Shown in pieces: positions 22,179 through 32,838 of a stretch of 64,000 bases of DNA. The notes below the pieces were generated by a model. The model searched no databases. It was not told the origin of the DNA and was given only the letters and a program-made list of their open reading frames with translations. This DNA is from Centroberyx gerrardi (lineage: Eukaryota > Chordata > Actinopteri > Beryciformes > Berycidae). The stretch lies in contig NC_136003.1 in assembly GCF_048128805.1 (NCBI RefSeq), positions 28,710,565 through 28,774,564 on the forward strand. The letters are read 5' to 3'. The translations under genes and the position numbers were made by a program. Numbering within the stretch: the first letter of the stretch is position 1; each line of letters begins with the position of its first letter.

Positions 22179-22546
22179 ATCTATATAGTTTTCATCATAT
22201 TTTTATAATTTTTCTTCATGACAATTAAAACAATGTCCACATTTTTTGGTTATCAGAACTTCCTTGAATGATAAAGACAATAACCTTTCTGATGTCTGAG
22301 CTGATTGACTGACTAACAATGATGACCAAGGTCAATGGAAACAAGTCTTTCCACTCAGTGAGGAAGGTCTGCAGCAGCTGGTGAGACTATATGACATGGG
22401 ACCTTTACAGTGAGATTACAGCAGTGCTGTGCACAGACTGTAGGGGTGAAATTCTCTTAAAAGGGAAACTCCTGGACTGTCCTGGTGGCTTCAGTTCCTA
22501 CCATGTAACTGCAACGTCTTTGGTTTGATATCGGCCTTGAAACTTC

Positions 22547-22676
22547 ATTCATTGTTTCACTGTATTCATTCAGAGACTCATTAATCATTAATTAATCTGT
22601 GTCATTAATCTGTGTTCATCTGTAACTTCACAGCAGCTGACTGATTCGGTTATTTGTGTTATTTATTCATTACTTA
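22547..22676. repeat. Relic of hsp70 upstream flank
   Basis: Resembles 33166-33290 in the same orientation: ATTCATTGTTTCACTGTATT, then CATTCAGAG..., TCTGTGTTCATCTGTAACTT, CACAGCAGCT and GGTTATTTGTG-TATTTATT. In the right copy this sequence lies upstream of the hsp70 promoter. Confidence 0.7.
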
Positions 22677-23931
22677 GACAATTACAACAATGTGAAAGGA
22701 AAGTTAAAAAACAGGCTTAGTTAAAAAACTATCTTGGAAATATAAAAAAACAAAAAACAAGGAGGGTAGAAACACAAGTAATTAATTCATGAGTTGTCAA
22801 ATAACAATGTAGTATGTAAAGAATGATGAAGTATAATGAACTGAAGAAATTAGAAAAAAAATAAAGTAGTTCAAAAATACATCTAGAACAGCAAGTATTG
22901 CTAATAACAACTACACTACTACTATTACTATTAAAAGTATCACTACAACTACTAATAATCCTTATTATAATGATTTATTGATATAGCGCTGTCAAAACAT
23001 TGTTACAAACTGCTTTATAAACAATACATATTCTTACTGAATAAATTGAACTCAATGCTCCAGTTGAAGTACTATGGCGACATCTAGTGGTCGTTCTGTG
23101 TTCTGCAGTGTTTATTTTCAGGGTCAAGTTTCCTAGCAGATACATTTCCACACATACAAGTCAACATGTTTAACTCCCTTTGTGTTCTGATACACGCCTC
23201 CTCTTGTTTGGTAATGAGAACAAGCACGGCTGTTATTCTCAGGTGGGATGAGGAAAGGAATATTTGAAATGAACAGCAGCACAATGAATTCAAAAAGCAC
23301 TAAGTGTCGGTCATTTTTAAACCCACCTGTTACAATCTATCAGCAGTGGTGATGCTGTCTTTTGTAGGAAATGCAAATGACTTCGTATTCTGTGTTGGAC
23401 TGTTTTGTAATCCCAGTATAGTGTGTGTGGTCAATAAAATAACTGCCTCTTCTTTTTCTTTTTCGGAATATCCACCTTTTTTTGGGTATTACAGATGTCA
23501 GATTTCAACAGGTTCCTCATTAAATTAACTTCCTGGATATGTGGATAATTAACGGACGTCATCACTTCTATATGAAACCGACAGATCTCACACACTCAAA
23601 GTTATGACGCTGGACACAGAATGGAAAGACAATACTTGGGTCTATGTGTGTTAGAAGAATGATTTCTTCCACTTGGCTCTCCATTGAAAATGTTTTTGAG
23701 CGGAGGTGAGTGTGGTTCCCTGAGAGGCCAAAACAGGTGTTGTGACGTTCATTTTTTGATCTGAAAAGTGAAAATGCTCTAAATTGGTTCCTTGTATGAT
23801 CACCAATGCTGTGATTACCAGTGCCATGTTAATTATACACTTCACTGTAACTCTCATCAGTAGAGAGGTCAGTATTCATGTCTTCATGAGGAACTAATCC
23901 AACATGTATCTCATGTTCACAGTCTGTGATC

Positions 23932-24300
23932 CAGTGGGGGAAAAAGTACTCAAATCTTTTACTTTTACTCTAATACCATAATGGAATAATACTCCAGTAA
24001 TAGTAAAAGTTCTGCATTCAAAAGTTTACTTGAGTAAAAGTATAGAAGTATTAGCAGTAAAATGTACCGAAGTATTAAAAGTAAAAGTACTGCATTAACC
24101 TGTAAGAAGTATTTTAATGTTGTCGGTCTAACTGCTCCATATACTGTTGGGGAGTTTAAACTCTAAAAATGCAACATATTTTATGAGCTTATTGTATGTT
24201 TTGCATGTAAAACCTTATTCTGCAGAGTAACTAGTAACTCCAGCCTTCAGATAAATGTAGTGGAGTAAAAAGTACAAGATTTCCCTCTGAAATGTAGTAA
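23932..24300. mobile_element. Truncated hAT-type element
   Basis: Starts CAGTGGGGGAAAAAGTACTC, then AAGTAAAAGT repeats, GTTGTCGGTCTAACTGCTCC and TTGGGGAGTTTAAACTCT. Closely matches 29222-29610 but stops before the far terminal repeat. Confidence 0.75.
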
Positions 24301-25324
24301 TTTCTATAAGGCAAGAGTATTCATCATCTTCAACATCTTCATCATCACCATCATCCTTCTTGTTCTTCCTATTTATTATCATTGGAATGGCTCTGATGAC
24401 AACGGGCCTGATAACACATGATCATTCTGGGATCGCAGGAATATTTTGTAATATTTATTGTGGTTCTAACCTCATAAGTATTTGGTTGCTTATAATATTG
24501 ACTATTTAAAAATGTAAGTTTCCTCCCTGTTTTTTCTCACTATCTTCTATTGGTTGTAATTGTGGGATATGTCATGTTTTAAGCCCTCCGTGCTCTATCC
24601 CCATTTACATCCAAGCCACTGCTAGATCCTATTCTTTGCTGCTGTAACGGCCCAATTTCCCCACAGGAATCATTAAACATTAAAACTGCTCAGCATAGCG
24701 AGAGTCTGGATCAACTCAGAGGCGATCCGGTCTCAAACCAAACACAAGAATTTGTCTCTTCCCTCGCATTCCCTCTGAACAAAAATAACTGACCATTGGT
24801 GACTTTATCAGATGGAGTTTTAAATAAAATAAAGTCTAAATCAACTGTTTTTTAATCACCAACACTCAAACTGCAAGTCACAGAGATCTTAGTTAAAGAA
24901 AAGATCACCCACATGGTTCTCAGAGCGCCCGAAACGAACTTCTGAAAGCCCTGAACCTTCATGGTTTATCAGAACATTACAATACGTGGGAGGTGAGAGA
25001 AGAGAAGGCTTGTTTTTAACAGCATTTAAATAGCAAAACCACACAAACAATTGATAGACTAGTTACACAGACACTACTGACTGTAGTAGAACTTACAAAA
25101 ATTACAGAAATGAAACTATACAGGCTGCACATTATTTTAGATATCATTGTTGATATCTTTTATCGGGGGAAAATACAAGGCAAAGGGTTTGTGGGAATTT
25201 GGGGGATATAAGGGGGTGGTTGGAAATGGATGTAGGAGGGTTGGGTATTTGTGTGTGTGTGTGAACACAGGTGTTAATGTGCTCAGGTTGTTCACATGAA
25301 GAATTTGAGGAATTTGTTGGAGTC

Positions 25325-27025
25325 TTAGTTGGAAGTCGACTCCATTTTCTCCTCCTTGTTCTTCTTCTCCTTGCGGGTTGGAGTTAGGGCATCGATGAGC
25401 CTTCGAAGCCAGCTACGCTTCTTCTTCTTCTTCTTCGTCTTCTCACCGATGTCCCGCTCCAGATGAGCAATCTTGTCCATCATGAAGCTTTCCTTCTCGA
25501 CCCACTCTCGCTCCTTCTCCTCCAGGGCCTGCTGGGTGTCATTTTTGGCCCTGAGGAGACCGGTCTTTTCCTCCTGCCACTGGAGGAGGCAGCTCTCCTG
25601 CTCCTGCTGAGCCTGCTGGGAGGCCAGGAACTTCTCCAGAGCCTTCTGGGCCTCCTCTTTCTCTTTTTGGAGAGTTTCCTGAAGCTCCGCTGCTTTAAAG
25701 AAAGCCTCCTTCTGTGTGATGTCCTGCTCCATAATTTGAAGCTCCAGGTTGAGGATGGCTGCCTGGCTTTTGTTTTCAGCCAGAGTGTTGAGGCTCTTCT
25801 CTCGTTGGAGCTCCTCTCTCAGCTCCTCTATTTTAGAGTGCAGAGCCTCCTTCTCCTTCTCAATGGCCTGGATCTTAATGGCCCGCTGCTCTGCATCTTT
25901 CTGGCCTTTCTGCAGCTGGAGCTGGAGCTCTGAGATATTTTTTGCTGCAGCCCTCTGGCAGAGGACTCCTTTCTCCACTTCAAAGGCCTGGATCTTGAGG
26001 GCCTGCTGCTTGGCATCATTTTGAGCTTTCTGCAGCTGGAGCTGGACCTCAGGAATATTTTCCTCAGCAGTCTGGGCATACCAGGTCTTCCTCTCAGCTG
26101 CAGGGGCATTGTCCTGGATGACTTGCTGCAGAACCGTCATCTGGACCTTCTGCATCCGGCCATTGAGTTGAATGATTTCCTCTGCAGCCCGGGCAGACTG
26201 GGTCTGCTGGCAGAGGGCATTCGTCTCCATCTCAGCAGCATTATGTTTGATGGCCTTCTGAAGAAGATTCATCTGCTTCCCCTGCACCTCCAGACTGAGC
26301 TTTAGAATATTTTCCTCCAAAGCTTTGGTCTCCTGGCCTGGACTGACCGTACGGGCCTCAAGCTGGAGGGTCTGCTGGTCTACATCATGCTGCAGTTTCT
26401 GCAGCTGTAGCAGGATCTCTGGCAGAGCATTCTCTGCAGCCTGGGTCTGCTGACCAACAGGCTTCTTCTCCAGCTCAGAGGCATCAGCATTGATGGCCTG
26501 CTGGTTCTTCTGGGCCGGGGCCTGTTCCTGGGCCTGTTCCTGGACCCGGTTCCGGCCCTGGCCAGAAGAGTCCAGGTCCAGAGGCAGCCTGATATCGTCT
26601 TCTGCCTCCATTATCTTCCGACAATCCTGGCTGCTCCATTTCTTCTGGACCTGGGTGTGTTTCTGGTTCTGGACAGAAAAGTCCAGTTCCAGCCTTCTCC
26701 ATTTCTTCTGGACCTGGGTGTGTTTCTGGTTCTGGACAGAAAAGTCCAGTTCCAGCCTTCTCCATTTCTTCTGGACCTGGGTGTGTTTCTGGTTCTGGAC
26801 AGAAGAGTCCAGTTCCAGCCTTCTCCCTTTCTTTCCCTGTCTCTTGTTCCTCTTCTTCCCTTGGAGCTGGACCGGGACAGGCTCAGTCTGCCTCTCAGCA
26901 GGGGGCTCCAGGCAGGCTGCCTGCTCTGCAGTGCCTACCTGGGCCTCCTCCGGCTCCGTGTTCCGCGGGAGCAACATGTACTTGTTCCCCTTGTCTCTCT
27001 TTCTCTCTCTGGGTGTCACCTCCAT
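25325..27025 (-). CDS. Unrecognised 566-residue coiled-coil protein, single exon
   Basis: I do not recognise this gene. One uninterrupted frame. Residues 1-67 are basic and Pro/Glu-rich. Residues 68-130 are three tandem 21-residue repeats (RRLELDFSVQNQKHTQVQKKW type). About 195-395 holds five degenerate repeats of roughly 40 residues built on LQLQKAQNDAKQQALKIQAF. About 390-525 is continuous charged coiled coil (KIEELREELQREKS ... EKEREWVEKESFMMDKI). The last 40 residues are very basic with an amphipathic core, SWLRRLIDALTP. No signal peptide, membrane segment or enzyme motif. A TATA box 44 bases upstream of the ATG and the lack of introns suggest a compact or retrotransposed gene. Heptad-rich composition suggests a filament, centrosome or Golgi-like structural role, but that is only inference. 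Confidence 0.7.
   Translation of the reverse strand: MEVTPRERKRDKGNKYMLLPRNTEPEEAQVGTAEQAACLEPPAERQTEPVPVQLQGKKRNKRQGKKGRRLELDSSVQNQKHTQVQKKWRRLELDFSVQNQKHTQVQKKWRRLELDFSVQNQKHTQVQKKWSSQDCRKIMEAEDDIRLPLDLDSSGQGRNRVQEQAQEQAPAQKNQQAINADASELEKKPVGQQTQAAENALPEILLQLQKLQHDVDQQTLQLEARTVSPGQETKALEENILKLSLEVQGKQMNLLQKAIKHNAAEMETNALCQQTQSARAAEEIIQLNGRMQKVQMTVLQQVIQDNAPAAERKTWYAQTAEENIPEVQLQLQKAQNDAKQQALKIQAFEVEKGVLCQRAAAKNISELQLQLQKGQKDAEQRAIKIQAIEKEKEALHSKIEELREELQREKSLNTLAENKSQAAILNLELQIMEQDITQKEAFFKAAELQETLQKEKEEAQKALEKFLASQQAQQEQESCLLQWQEEKTGLLRAKNDTQQALEEKEREWVEKESFMMDKIAHLERDIGEKTKKKKKKRSWLRRLIDALTPTRKEKKNKEEKMESTSN
26635..26823 (-). repeat. Three tandem 63-base coding repeats
   Basis: Units start at 26635, 26698 and 26761 and are nearly identical; the length is a multiple of three, so the frame is kept. 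They encode residues 68-130 of the coiled-coil protein, ending each time in QVQKKW. Confidence 0.95.
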
Positions 27026-27068
27026 TGTGCCAAAGTATGAAATGCCTCTGTGGACCTCTGCACGCTCT

Positions 27069-27145
27069 TTTATACGTGTGATGACGCTGCCCTCGTTGTG
27101 ACATCACAATGAGATTCCAAGTTCCCATTGGCTGATAGGCCGGCA
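27069..27145 (-). promoter_or_regulatory. Compact promoter of the coiled-coil gene
   Basis: On the minus strand: TATAAAAG at 27069-27076, GCGTCATCAC and GTGATGTCAC (CRE/ATF-like) at about 27081-27106, and a CCAAT box (AGCCAATGGG) at 27124-27133. The ATG is at 27025. Spacing and order suit a TATA-driven start near 27040. Confidence 0.6.
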
Positions 27146-27554
27146 GAGATGCTGCATGTTTACATTTGAATTTTTAATAAGGCTAGCTTCAGTTGAGTGA
27201 AAAAAGTATATTTTCTGGGTTTAAATAATCTGTACAAGAAGTGTAATGTGATTTAAAGATTCTAGTTAGTAGTGAGTGTTTGGAAAGAGTATTTTGGTTC
27301 TTCTGAATTTGTTGGAGACTGAAGTTGGTACGGCTCAGAAAGAGTTTAGCTGCATGTTCATTTGGTGAGTGATTATTTTGATGCACTTAACATCACACCA
27401 GTGTAATAGCACTCAACAATTAATAAGAAAAATGGATTTAAGGTGTATTTTGGAGAGTACGTTTTTGGCAGGTCAGGATAAAATGGATTGTTTATGTTTT
27501 AAGGCCAATTTGAATGTTAATGTTGAGAATGTATTATGTGATCAAGTTCAGGTA

Positions 27555-27609
<55 letters not shown>

Positions 27610-29221
27610 TATTAAGTGTAGTATAAAGGTTTAAAGGGAAATGTATGTCTATATGTTTTTGATGCTGAAATATATTTTTGTGTCAGAATAAAGCTGAGCA
27701 GAGCTGTTCACACTCATCACTTCAGTGTGTGTTTCTGTTCCAGACTGTGAAGCATCTTGCTGCTGAAGCCGCTCACATTATCAACAGCACATCCAGAGAA
27801 AATGTAGTTCCAGTGTCTAATTACATTTCAAATTCATGCCATCTACGTGTATGTAAATATCTGGCAAATTTCAGTATATTTTCAAGCATTTCTCAAATAT
27901 ATTCTGAAATATACAGTATGTGAAATGTATTTTTTGTAGCTTGGGATAGCTCTGATGTCACTGAACTGCATCTGATCCCAGCAAACATGAGCAAACCTGA
28001 GAACTGCATCTTGACTTGATTTCCTACTGATCTGACAGGATGAAATATTTATTATTCTCAGGCAGGTTGCAGGCAAAACTCTGATCGGAAACAAATCACT
28101 TAAATTCCAAACTACAGTCTCCAGTTAGACTTTTCCATGTAACCTGAGAATTCATAAATCGTTAACTGTGCAAATGACTGTATATAACAAGTGCTGAGAT
28201 GAGCATCCATAACACGTAAATCATCTGCATCTATTTAAGCATCTCTATAGCAACAAACATAAGGGACATATAGGCTACATAATGCTATAAGACATATTAA
28301 AACACAACATAAGGTACTTGAAAGCAAACTTAAAGGCATTAGCCTCCATCAGGTGGCACAAATATGAATAAAAATGGGCAAAAAGTAAAACCTGATAAAA
28401 CAAATGACTTAATGTAGCCTAATGTAGACCAGGGCGGTGGGAATCTGAGTATTTCAAATATACAAAGCCATTATGTTTATGGTTTTTGCAATAAACGCCT
28501 TTTCTTGTGACATAATGAATATTTGCTCTTTCTACAGTAGCTTCACTCCAGTAGTCGGCTAATTAAAATAGCTTGACTGAGGAAAACACTGTTTGGTGTC
28601 CAGGCCTCTGTGATGCTGTGTAGGATTTAACATGTTGAACTGGTGACCTTTTATTTTTGTTAAGAATCACTGATGTAGACAAAACAATACATGACAACAT
28701 TTTACGAAAAAATCACCACGCTAAGTGTTGCATATGGATTGAAAGCATCCTTAAAGGCATTAGGCAGTGGGAATGTGAGAAGGGTCACAAAATCATTCAA
28801 GTTTTCTAATCTATTCTAATTTTATTCTACTGCTGCTGTTGTGACAAATTGGTTACAGTCTATCCATCCAAAGGTTTGCTTCTTTTAGCCAAGCCAATCA
28901 GCACGGTGGTGATTGGATGACATTAGTTTGGTTCCTTTACTTCCATTAGCAATTAGCTTTATTGTAGATAGATCGATCTTTTACAGTTCTTGGGTTCTTC
29001 TTGTCTTGCGTTTGCTTGATTTGGGTAAGAACTATTTCCCCTGCCGCCATCCAACTACACCAAACTAGGTGCACAGGTGCATATTAATGCCTAATTGTGA
29101 GAACCACCACCATAGCTGTGCTTTTGCCCCCTACTGGCACAGAGTGAAAATAACTATGGCAAAAGACTAATATCAACCAAACTTAAAACACCCATTTTGG
29201 CTCCAACAGCTGCACTAATTG
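27146..29221. other. Right part of the spacer between hsp70 arms
   Basis: A TG microsatellite (27556-27609) and AT-rich sequence. A diverged direct repeat is centred on TTAAAGGCATTAG (28330 and 28752), each followed by GGTGGGAAT- or CAGTGGGAAT-like words. No convincing gene. Confidence 0.45.
27556..27609. repeat. TG dinucleotide microsatellite
   Basis: About 54 bases of uninterrupted TG. Confidence 0.9.
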
Positions 29222-29729
29222 CAGTGGTGGAAAAACTACTCAAATCCTTTACTTAAGTAAAAGTAGCAATACCATAATAGAAAAATACTCCAGTAAAAGT
29301 AAAAGTTCTGCATTTACTTAAGTAAAAGTATAGAAGTATTAGCAGTAAAATGTACTGAAGTATCAAAAGTAAAAGTCCTCCTTCTTTCAGAGTGTTAAAT
29401 TATTGTTGCATTAACCTGTAAGAAGTTTTTTAATGTTGTCGGTCTAACTGCTCCATATACTGTTGGGGAGTTTAAACTCTAACCATGCAACATATTTTAT
29501 GAGCTTATCGTATGTTTAGCATGTAAAACCATATTTTGCAGAGTAACTAGTAACTATAGCCGACAGATAAATGTAGTGGAGTAAAAAGTACAATATTTCC
29601 CTCTGAAATGTAGTGGAGTAGAAGTATAAAGTCTCACAAAATGGAAATACTCAAGTAAAGTGCCAGTACCTCAAAATTGTACTTCAATACAGTACTTGAG
29701 TAAATGTACTTAGTTACTTTCCACCTCTG
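29222..29729. mobile_element. hAT-type element at the inner edge of the right arm
   Basis: Begins CAGTGGTGGAAAAACTACTC and ends GTTACTTTCCACCTCTG, giving inverted ends CAGWGGTGGAAA. 508 bases, no transposase frame. Same family as 23932-24300. I see no matching 8-base duplications at the flanks, so the junction may have been rearranged. Confidence 0.8.
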
Positions 29730-29923
29730 CTGTGATCTAACTATAAAGGTCCCATGAAGCTGCTTTTTAACAAAGACCTTCCTCACTGAGTGTGGACAGA
29801 CTTCACTTACCTTGGTCAGGATCATTGTTAGTCAGTCAATCAGCTCAGACATCAGACAAATGTATTCTGTCTTTATCACTCTAGAAAGTTCTGATATCGG
29901 AAGAATGTGAATGTTTTCTTTGC

Positions 29924-30062
29924 TATAAATAGTGCTAACAAATAAAAGCACTTCAAAGAAATACAGTAAGTGAACACAACAGCAACTGAGTAGCTGCTAT
30001 ACTAAGCCTATATTTGTGTTCATTTATTGCTTTGAAGTGCTTGTATTTGTTAGCGCTATATT
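29924..30062. mobile_element. Palindromic MITE in right arm only
   Basis: Left end AGTGCTAACAAATAAAAGCA (then CTTCAAAG) and right end TTTGAAGTGCTTGTATTTGT (then TAGCGCT) are inverted repeats of about 30 bases, with AACACAA/TTGTGTT continuing inward. About 139 bases. The left arm has no counterpart at this position. Confidence 0.7.
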
Positions 30063-30190
30063 GTATATATATATATATATGTATTTTTCCACTTCCTTTT
30101 TAATTTTCATTAAGAAAAATTCTATAAAATATGATAAAAACCACAAAGATGAAATGGAAACTACCACAAAAATTCTATTTCATAGTCAAT

Positions 30191-30196
30191 TTTATT
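30191..30196 (-). terminator. Polyadenylation signal of right hsp70
   Basis: TTTATT on the plus strand (AATAAA on the gene strand), the exact mirror of 21858-21863. Confidence 0.8.
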
Positions 30197-30383
30197 GCAA
30201 TGCCCAGCAATGCATGAATAAAAATATTTGCAACAGTCAGTTCTCTAAATATTCAGATTGTTTACAACTTATACATCACAAATACAGTAAGGATAAAAGT
30301 GAGAAACAGGAGTCATGAAGGTAAAGGTGAGTTTGAAGCCACTGTAGTGATCATAGTGATCAGTGTCAGAGTCTGAAGTCTCT

Positions 30384-32303
30384 TTAGTCGACTTCCTCGA
30401 CGGTCGGGCCGTGGCAGCCGGGTCCCGCCTGCTCCCTGCAGCCGCCTGCAGGCGTTCCTCCCTGGTACAACTTGCTGATGACGGGGTTACACACCTTCTC
30501 CAGCTCTTTCTGCTGGTGTCGGTACTCCTCTTTATCGGCCAGCTGGTTGTTCTCCAGCCAGGCGACGGCCTGGTCGCACTTCTCCACCACCTTCCTCTGG
30601 TCCTCCTCGCTAATTTTGCCCTTCATGCTGTCATCCTGCACGCTGCTCTTCATGTTGAAGGCGTACGACTCCAGGGAGTTCTTGGCGGCGATCCTCTCCC
30701 TCTGAAGCTCATCCTCAGCTTTGTATTTGTCAGCGTCCTGCACCATCCTCTCTATCTCTTCTTTGCTGAGTCGGCCCTTGTCGTTGGTGATGGTGATCTT
30801 GTTCTCTTTGCCGGTGCTTTTGTCCGCCGCGGACACGTTCAGAATGCCGTTGGCGTCGACGTCGAAGGTGACCTCGATCTGAGGAACCCCTCTCGGAGCA
30901 GGTGGGATTCCCGACAGCTCGAACTTGCCCAGCAGGTTGTTGTCCTTGGTCATGGCTCGTTCCCCTTCGTAGACCTGGATGAGGACCCCGGGCTGGTTGT
31001 CGGAGTAAGTGCTGAAGGTCTGGGTTTGTTTGGTGGGGATGGTGGTGTTGCGTTTAATCAGGGGTGTCATGACTCCTCCGGCTGTCTCGATACCCAGGGA
31101 CAGAGGAGCCACGTCCAGCAGCAGCAGGTCCTGAAGGTTGCCCGAGGTTTCGCCCGTGAGAATGGCGGCCTGGACGGCGGCGCCGTAAGCCACCGCCTCG
31201 TCCGGGTTGATGCTCTTGTTCAGCTCCCTGCCGTTGAAGAAATCCTGCAGGAGCTTCTGGATTTTGGGGATTCGGGTGGAGCCTCCCACCAGGACGACGT
31301 CGTGGATCTGGGCCTTGTCCATTTTGGCGTCCCTCAGGGATTTCTCCACCGGCTCTAATGTTCCCCTGAACAGGTCGGAGCACATCTCCTCAAAGCGAGC
31401 CCTGGTGATGGAGGTGTAGAAGTCGGTGCCCTCGAACAGAGAGTCGATCTCGATGCTGGCCTGGGAGCTGGAGGACAGCGTTCTCTTGGCCCTCTCACAC
31501 GCTGTGCGCAGCCTCCTCAAGGCTCTCTTGTTGTGGCTGATGTCCTTCTTGTGTTTCCTCTTGAACTCCTCCACAAAGTGGTTGACCAAGCGGTTGTCAA
31601 AGTCCTCTCCGCCCAGGTGAGTGTCTCCAGCCGTGGCTTTCACCTCGAAGATGCCGTCCTCGATCGTCAGGACGGACACGTCGAAGGTTCCCCCTCCCAG
31701 GTCGAAGATCAGGACGTTACGTTCTCCCGACTTGCCTTTGTCCAGACCGTAGGCGATGGCGGCTGCTGTGGGCTCGTTGATGATCCTCAGTACGTTCAGT
31801 CCTGCGATGACGCCTGCGTCCTTAGTCGCCTGCCGCTGGGAGTCGTTGAAGTAAGCCGGGACCGTGATGACCGCCTTGGACACTTTCTGGCCCAGGTAGG
31901 CCTCAGCAATCTCTTTCATCTTCACCAGGACCATGGAGGAAATCTCCTCAGGGTTGAAGGATTTCTCCTCCCCTTTGTAGTCCACTTGAATTCTGGGCTT
32001 CCCTTCGTCTCCGACCACCTTAAAGGGCCAGTGCTTCATGTCTGCCTGCACCACCGCATCATCAAACTTTCTTCCGATCAGTCGCTTGGCGTCAAACACA
32101 GTGTTGCTGGGGTTCATGGCCACCTGGTTCTTGGCCGCGTCTCCAATGAGTCTCTCGGTGTCTGTGAAGGCCACATAGCTGGGGGTGGTCCTGTTGCCCT
32201 GGTCGTTGGCGATGATCTCTACTTTTCCGTGCTGGAAAACCCCCACACAGGAGTAGGTGGTGCCCAGGTCGATGCCAATCGCTACACCTTTAGCTGCACA
32301 CAT
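30384..32303 (-). CDS. hsp70: Heat shock protein 70 (cytosolic, inducible type), right copy
   Basis: Second hsp70, facing the left copy tail-to-tail. Same 639 residues from [18 protein letters not shown] to GPTVEEVD: ATPase domain about 1-383, substrate-binding domain, lid, EEVD tail. Start chosen at 32303 because the 5'UTR splice acceptor lies at 32322. The only change near the coding region is a G-to-A just upstream of the ATG, in the 5'UTR (left 19739, right 32315). Translations in several other frames and on the opposite strand are also the same in both copies, so the DNA itself is nearly identical. Promoter, intron position and polyadenylation signal match the left copy, so both are probably heat-inducible and functional. 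Confidence 0.98.
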   Translation of the reverse strand: MCAAKGVAIGIDLGTTYSCVGVFQHGKVEIIANDQGNRTTPSYVAFTDTERLIGDAAKNQVAMNPSNTVFDAKRLIGRKFDDAVVQADMKHWPFKVVGDEGKPRIQVDYKGEEKSFNPEEISSMVLVKMKEIAEAYLGQKVSKAVITVPAYFNDSQRQATKDAGVIAGLNVLRIINEPTAAAIAYGLDKGKSGERNVLIFDLGGGTFDVSVLTIEDGIFEVKATAGDTHLGGEDFDNRLVNHFVEEFKRKHKKDISHNKRALRRLRTACERAKRTLSSSSQASIEIDSLFEGTDFYTSITRARFEEMCSDLFRGTLEPVEKSLRDAKMDKAQIHDVVLVGGSTRIPKIQKLLQDFFNGRELNKSINPDEAVAYGAAVQAAILTGETSGNLQDLLLLDVAPLSLGIETAGGVMTPLIKRNTTIPTKQTQTFSTYSDNQPGVLIQVYEGERAMTKDNNLLGKFELSGIPPAPRGVPQIEVTFDVDANGILNVSAADKSTGKENKITITNDKGRLSKEEIERMVQDADKYKAEDELQRERIAAKNSLESYAFNMKSSVQDDSMKGKISEEDQRKVVEKCDQAVAWLENNQLADKEEYRHQQKELEKVCNPVISKLYQGGTPAGGCREQAGPGCHGPTVEEVD

Positions 32304-32321
32304 CTTGCTGGAGATGGCTGC

Positions 32322-32678
32322 CTGTGAAAACATGGAAGAACATTTTAGCAACAGGATTAAAGGAACTAAAAATGACATTACCATGCTACAACACATGAAC
32401 ACCTACTCACAGTATACATTTCACAGGCTACAGTATTATTTAACATTATAGGGTTAGTTCAATTATTACTCAGTTTAATTAAAATTAGCCACAAAATACA
32501 TCATACTTCTTATGTGCATGATAACTTTTTAAAAGGCTCATCCAAATTCTGTGCTTAACTTATAGTAACGCTACTGCATTTACCAAATATGAAACTTAAA
32601 ATTAAAGTATTAACTTCCAAACATAGTCTATCATCCCACTAAAGAAAAGATCCCAAATCAAATGAAGCCTGTACTTAC
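32322..32678 (-). other. 5'UTR intron of right hsp70
   Basis: Donor GTAAGTAC (complement at 32671-32678), acceptor complement ending at 32322, 357 bases. It has diverged from the left intron beyond about 32459. Confidence 0.85.
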
Positions 32679-32797
32679 TCTGCTCTGTTAGAAGCGTCTG
32701 TCCTGTAAAGGAAGAGGGTTTGTTTTCTTCTTCTCCTCTTGATCCTCTGCGCTGTGGGATCTGGTCGACTTGCTGCCTTTGCTCTCTGACGAGCTGC

Positions 32798-32838
32798 TTT
32801 ATACCTCTGGACGGTTTCTGGCTGCTTCTAGACGCTTC
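32798..32838 (-). promoter_or_regulatory. TATA box and heat-shock element of right hsp70
   Basis: TATAAA (complement of 32798-32803), preceded on the gene strand by the phased GAA / GTC / GAA units, with TTC on the plus strand at 32825 and 32835. Same layout as the left copy. Confidence 0.75.

Larger units (their letters stand above)
18737..22427. repeat. Left arm of the hsp70 inverted repeat
   Basis: Inverted copy of 29730-33305. The outer edge matches at ATACATAAGTAATAAATACA (18740 region) versus its complement near 33280-33305. The inner edge is at TTACAGCAG (22427) versus the complement near 29730. Across 19595-21891 the arms align with no indel (paired coordinates sum to 52054) and are nearly identical; outside that they are visibly diverged and carry different insertions. 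Confidence 0.88.
22428..25324. other. Left part of the spacer between hsp70 arms
   Basis: Contains a second copy of the hsp70 upstream flank (22547-22676), a LINE-tail-like repeat with ATTGATATAGCGCTGTC (22970-23035), a truncated hAT element (23932-24300), TCATCATC-rich sequence near 24325-24360, and AT-rich sequence. It probably also holds the 3'UTR of the coiled-coil gene, for which I see no clear polyadenylation signal. Confidence 0.5.

Noticed and set aside
26490-27101. 203-codon plus-strand frame opposite the coiled-coil gene
   Set aside because: Mirror of the 63-base repeat and heptad codons; the minus strand has the promoter and sensible protein composition.
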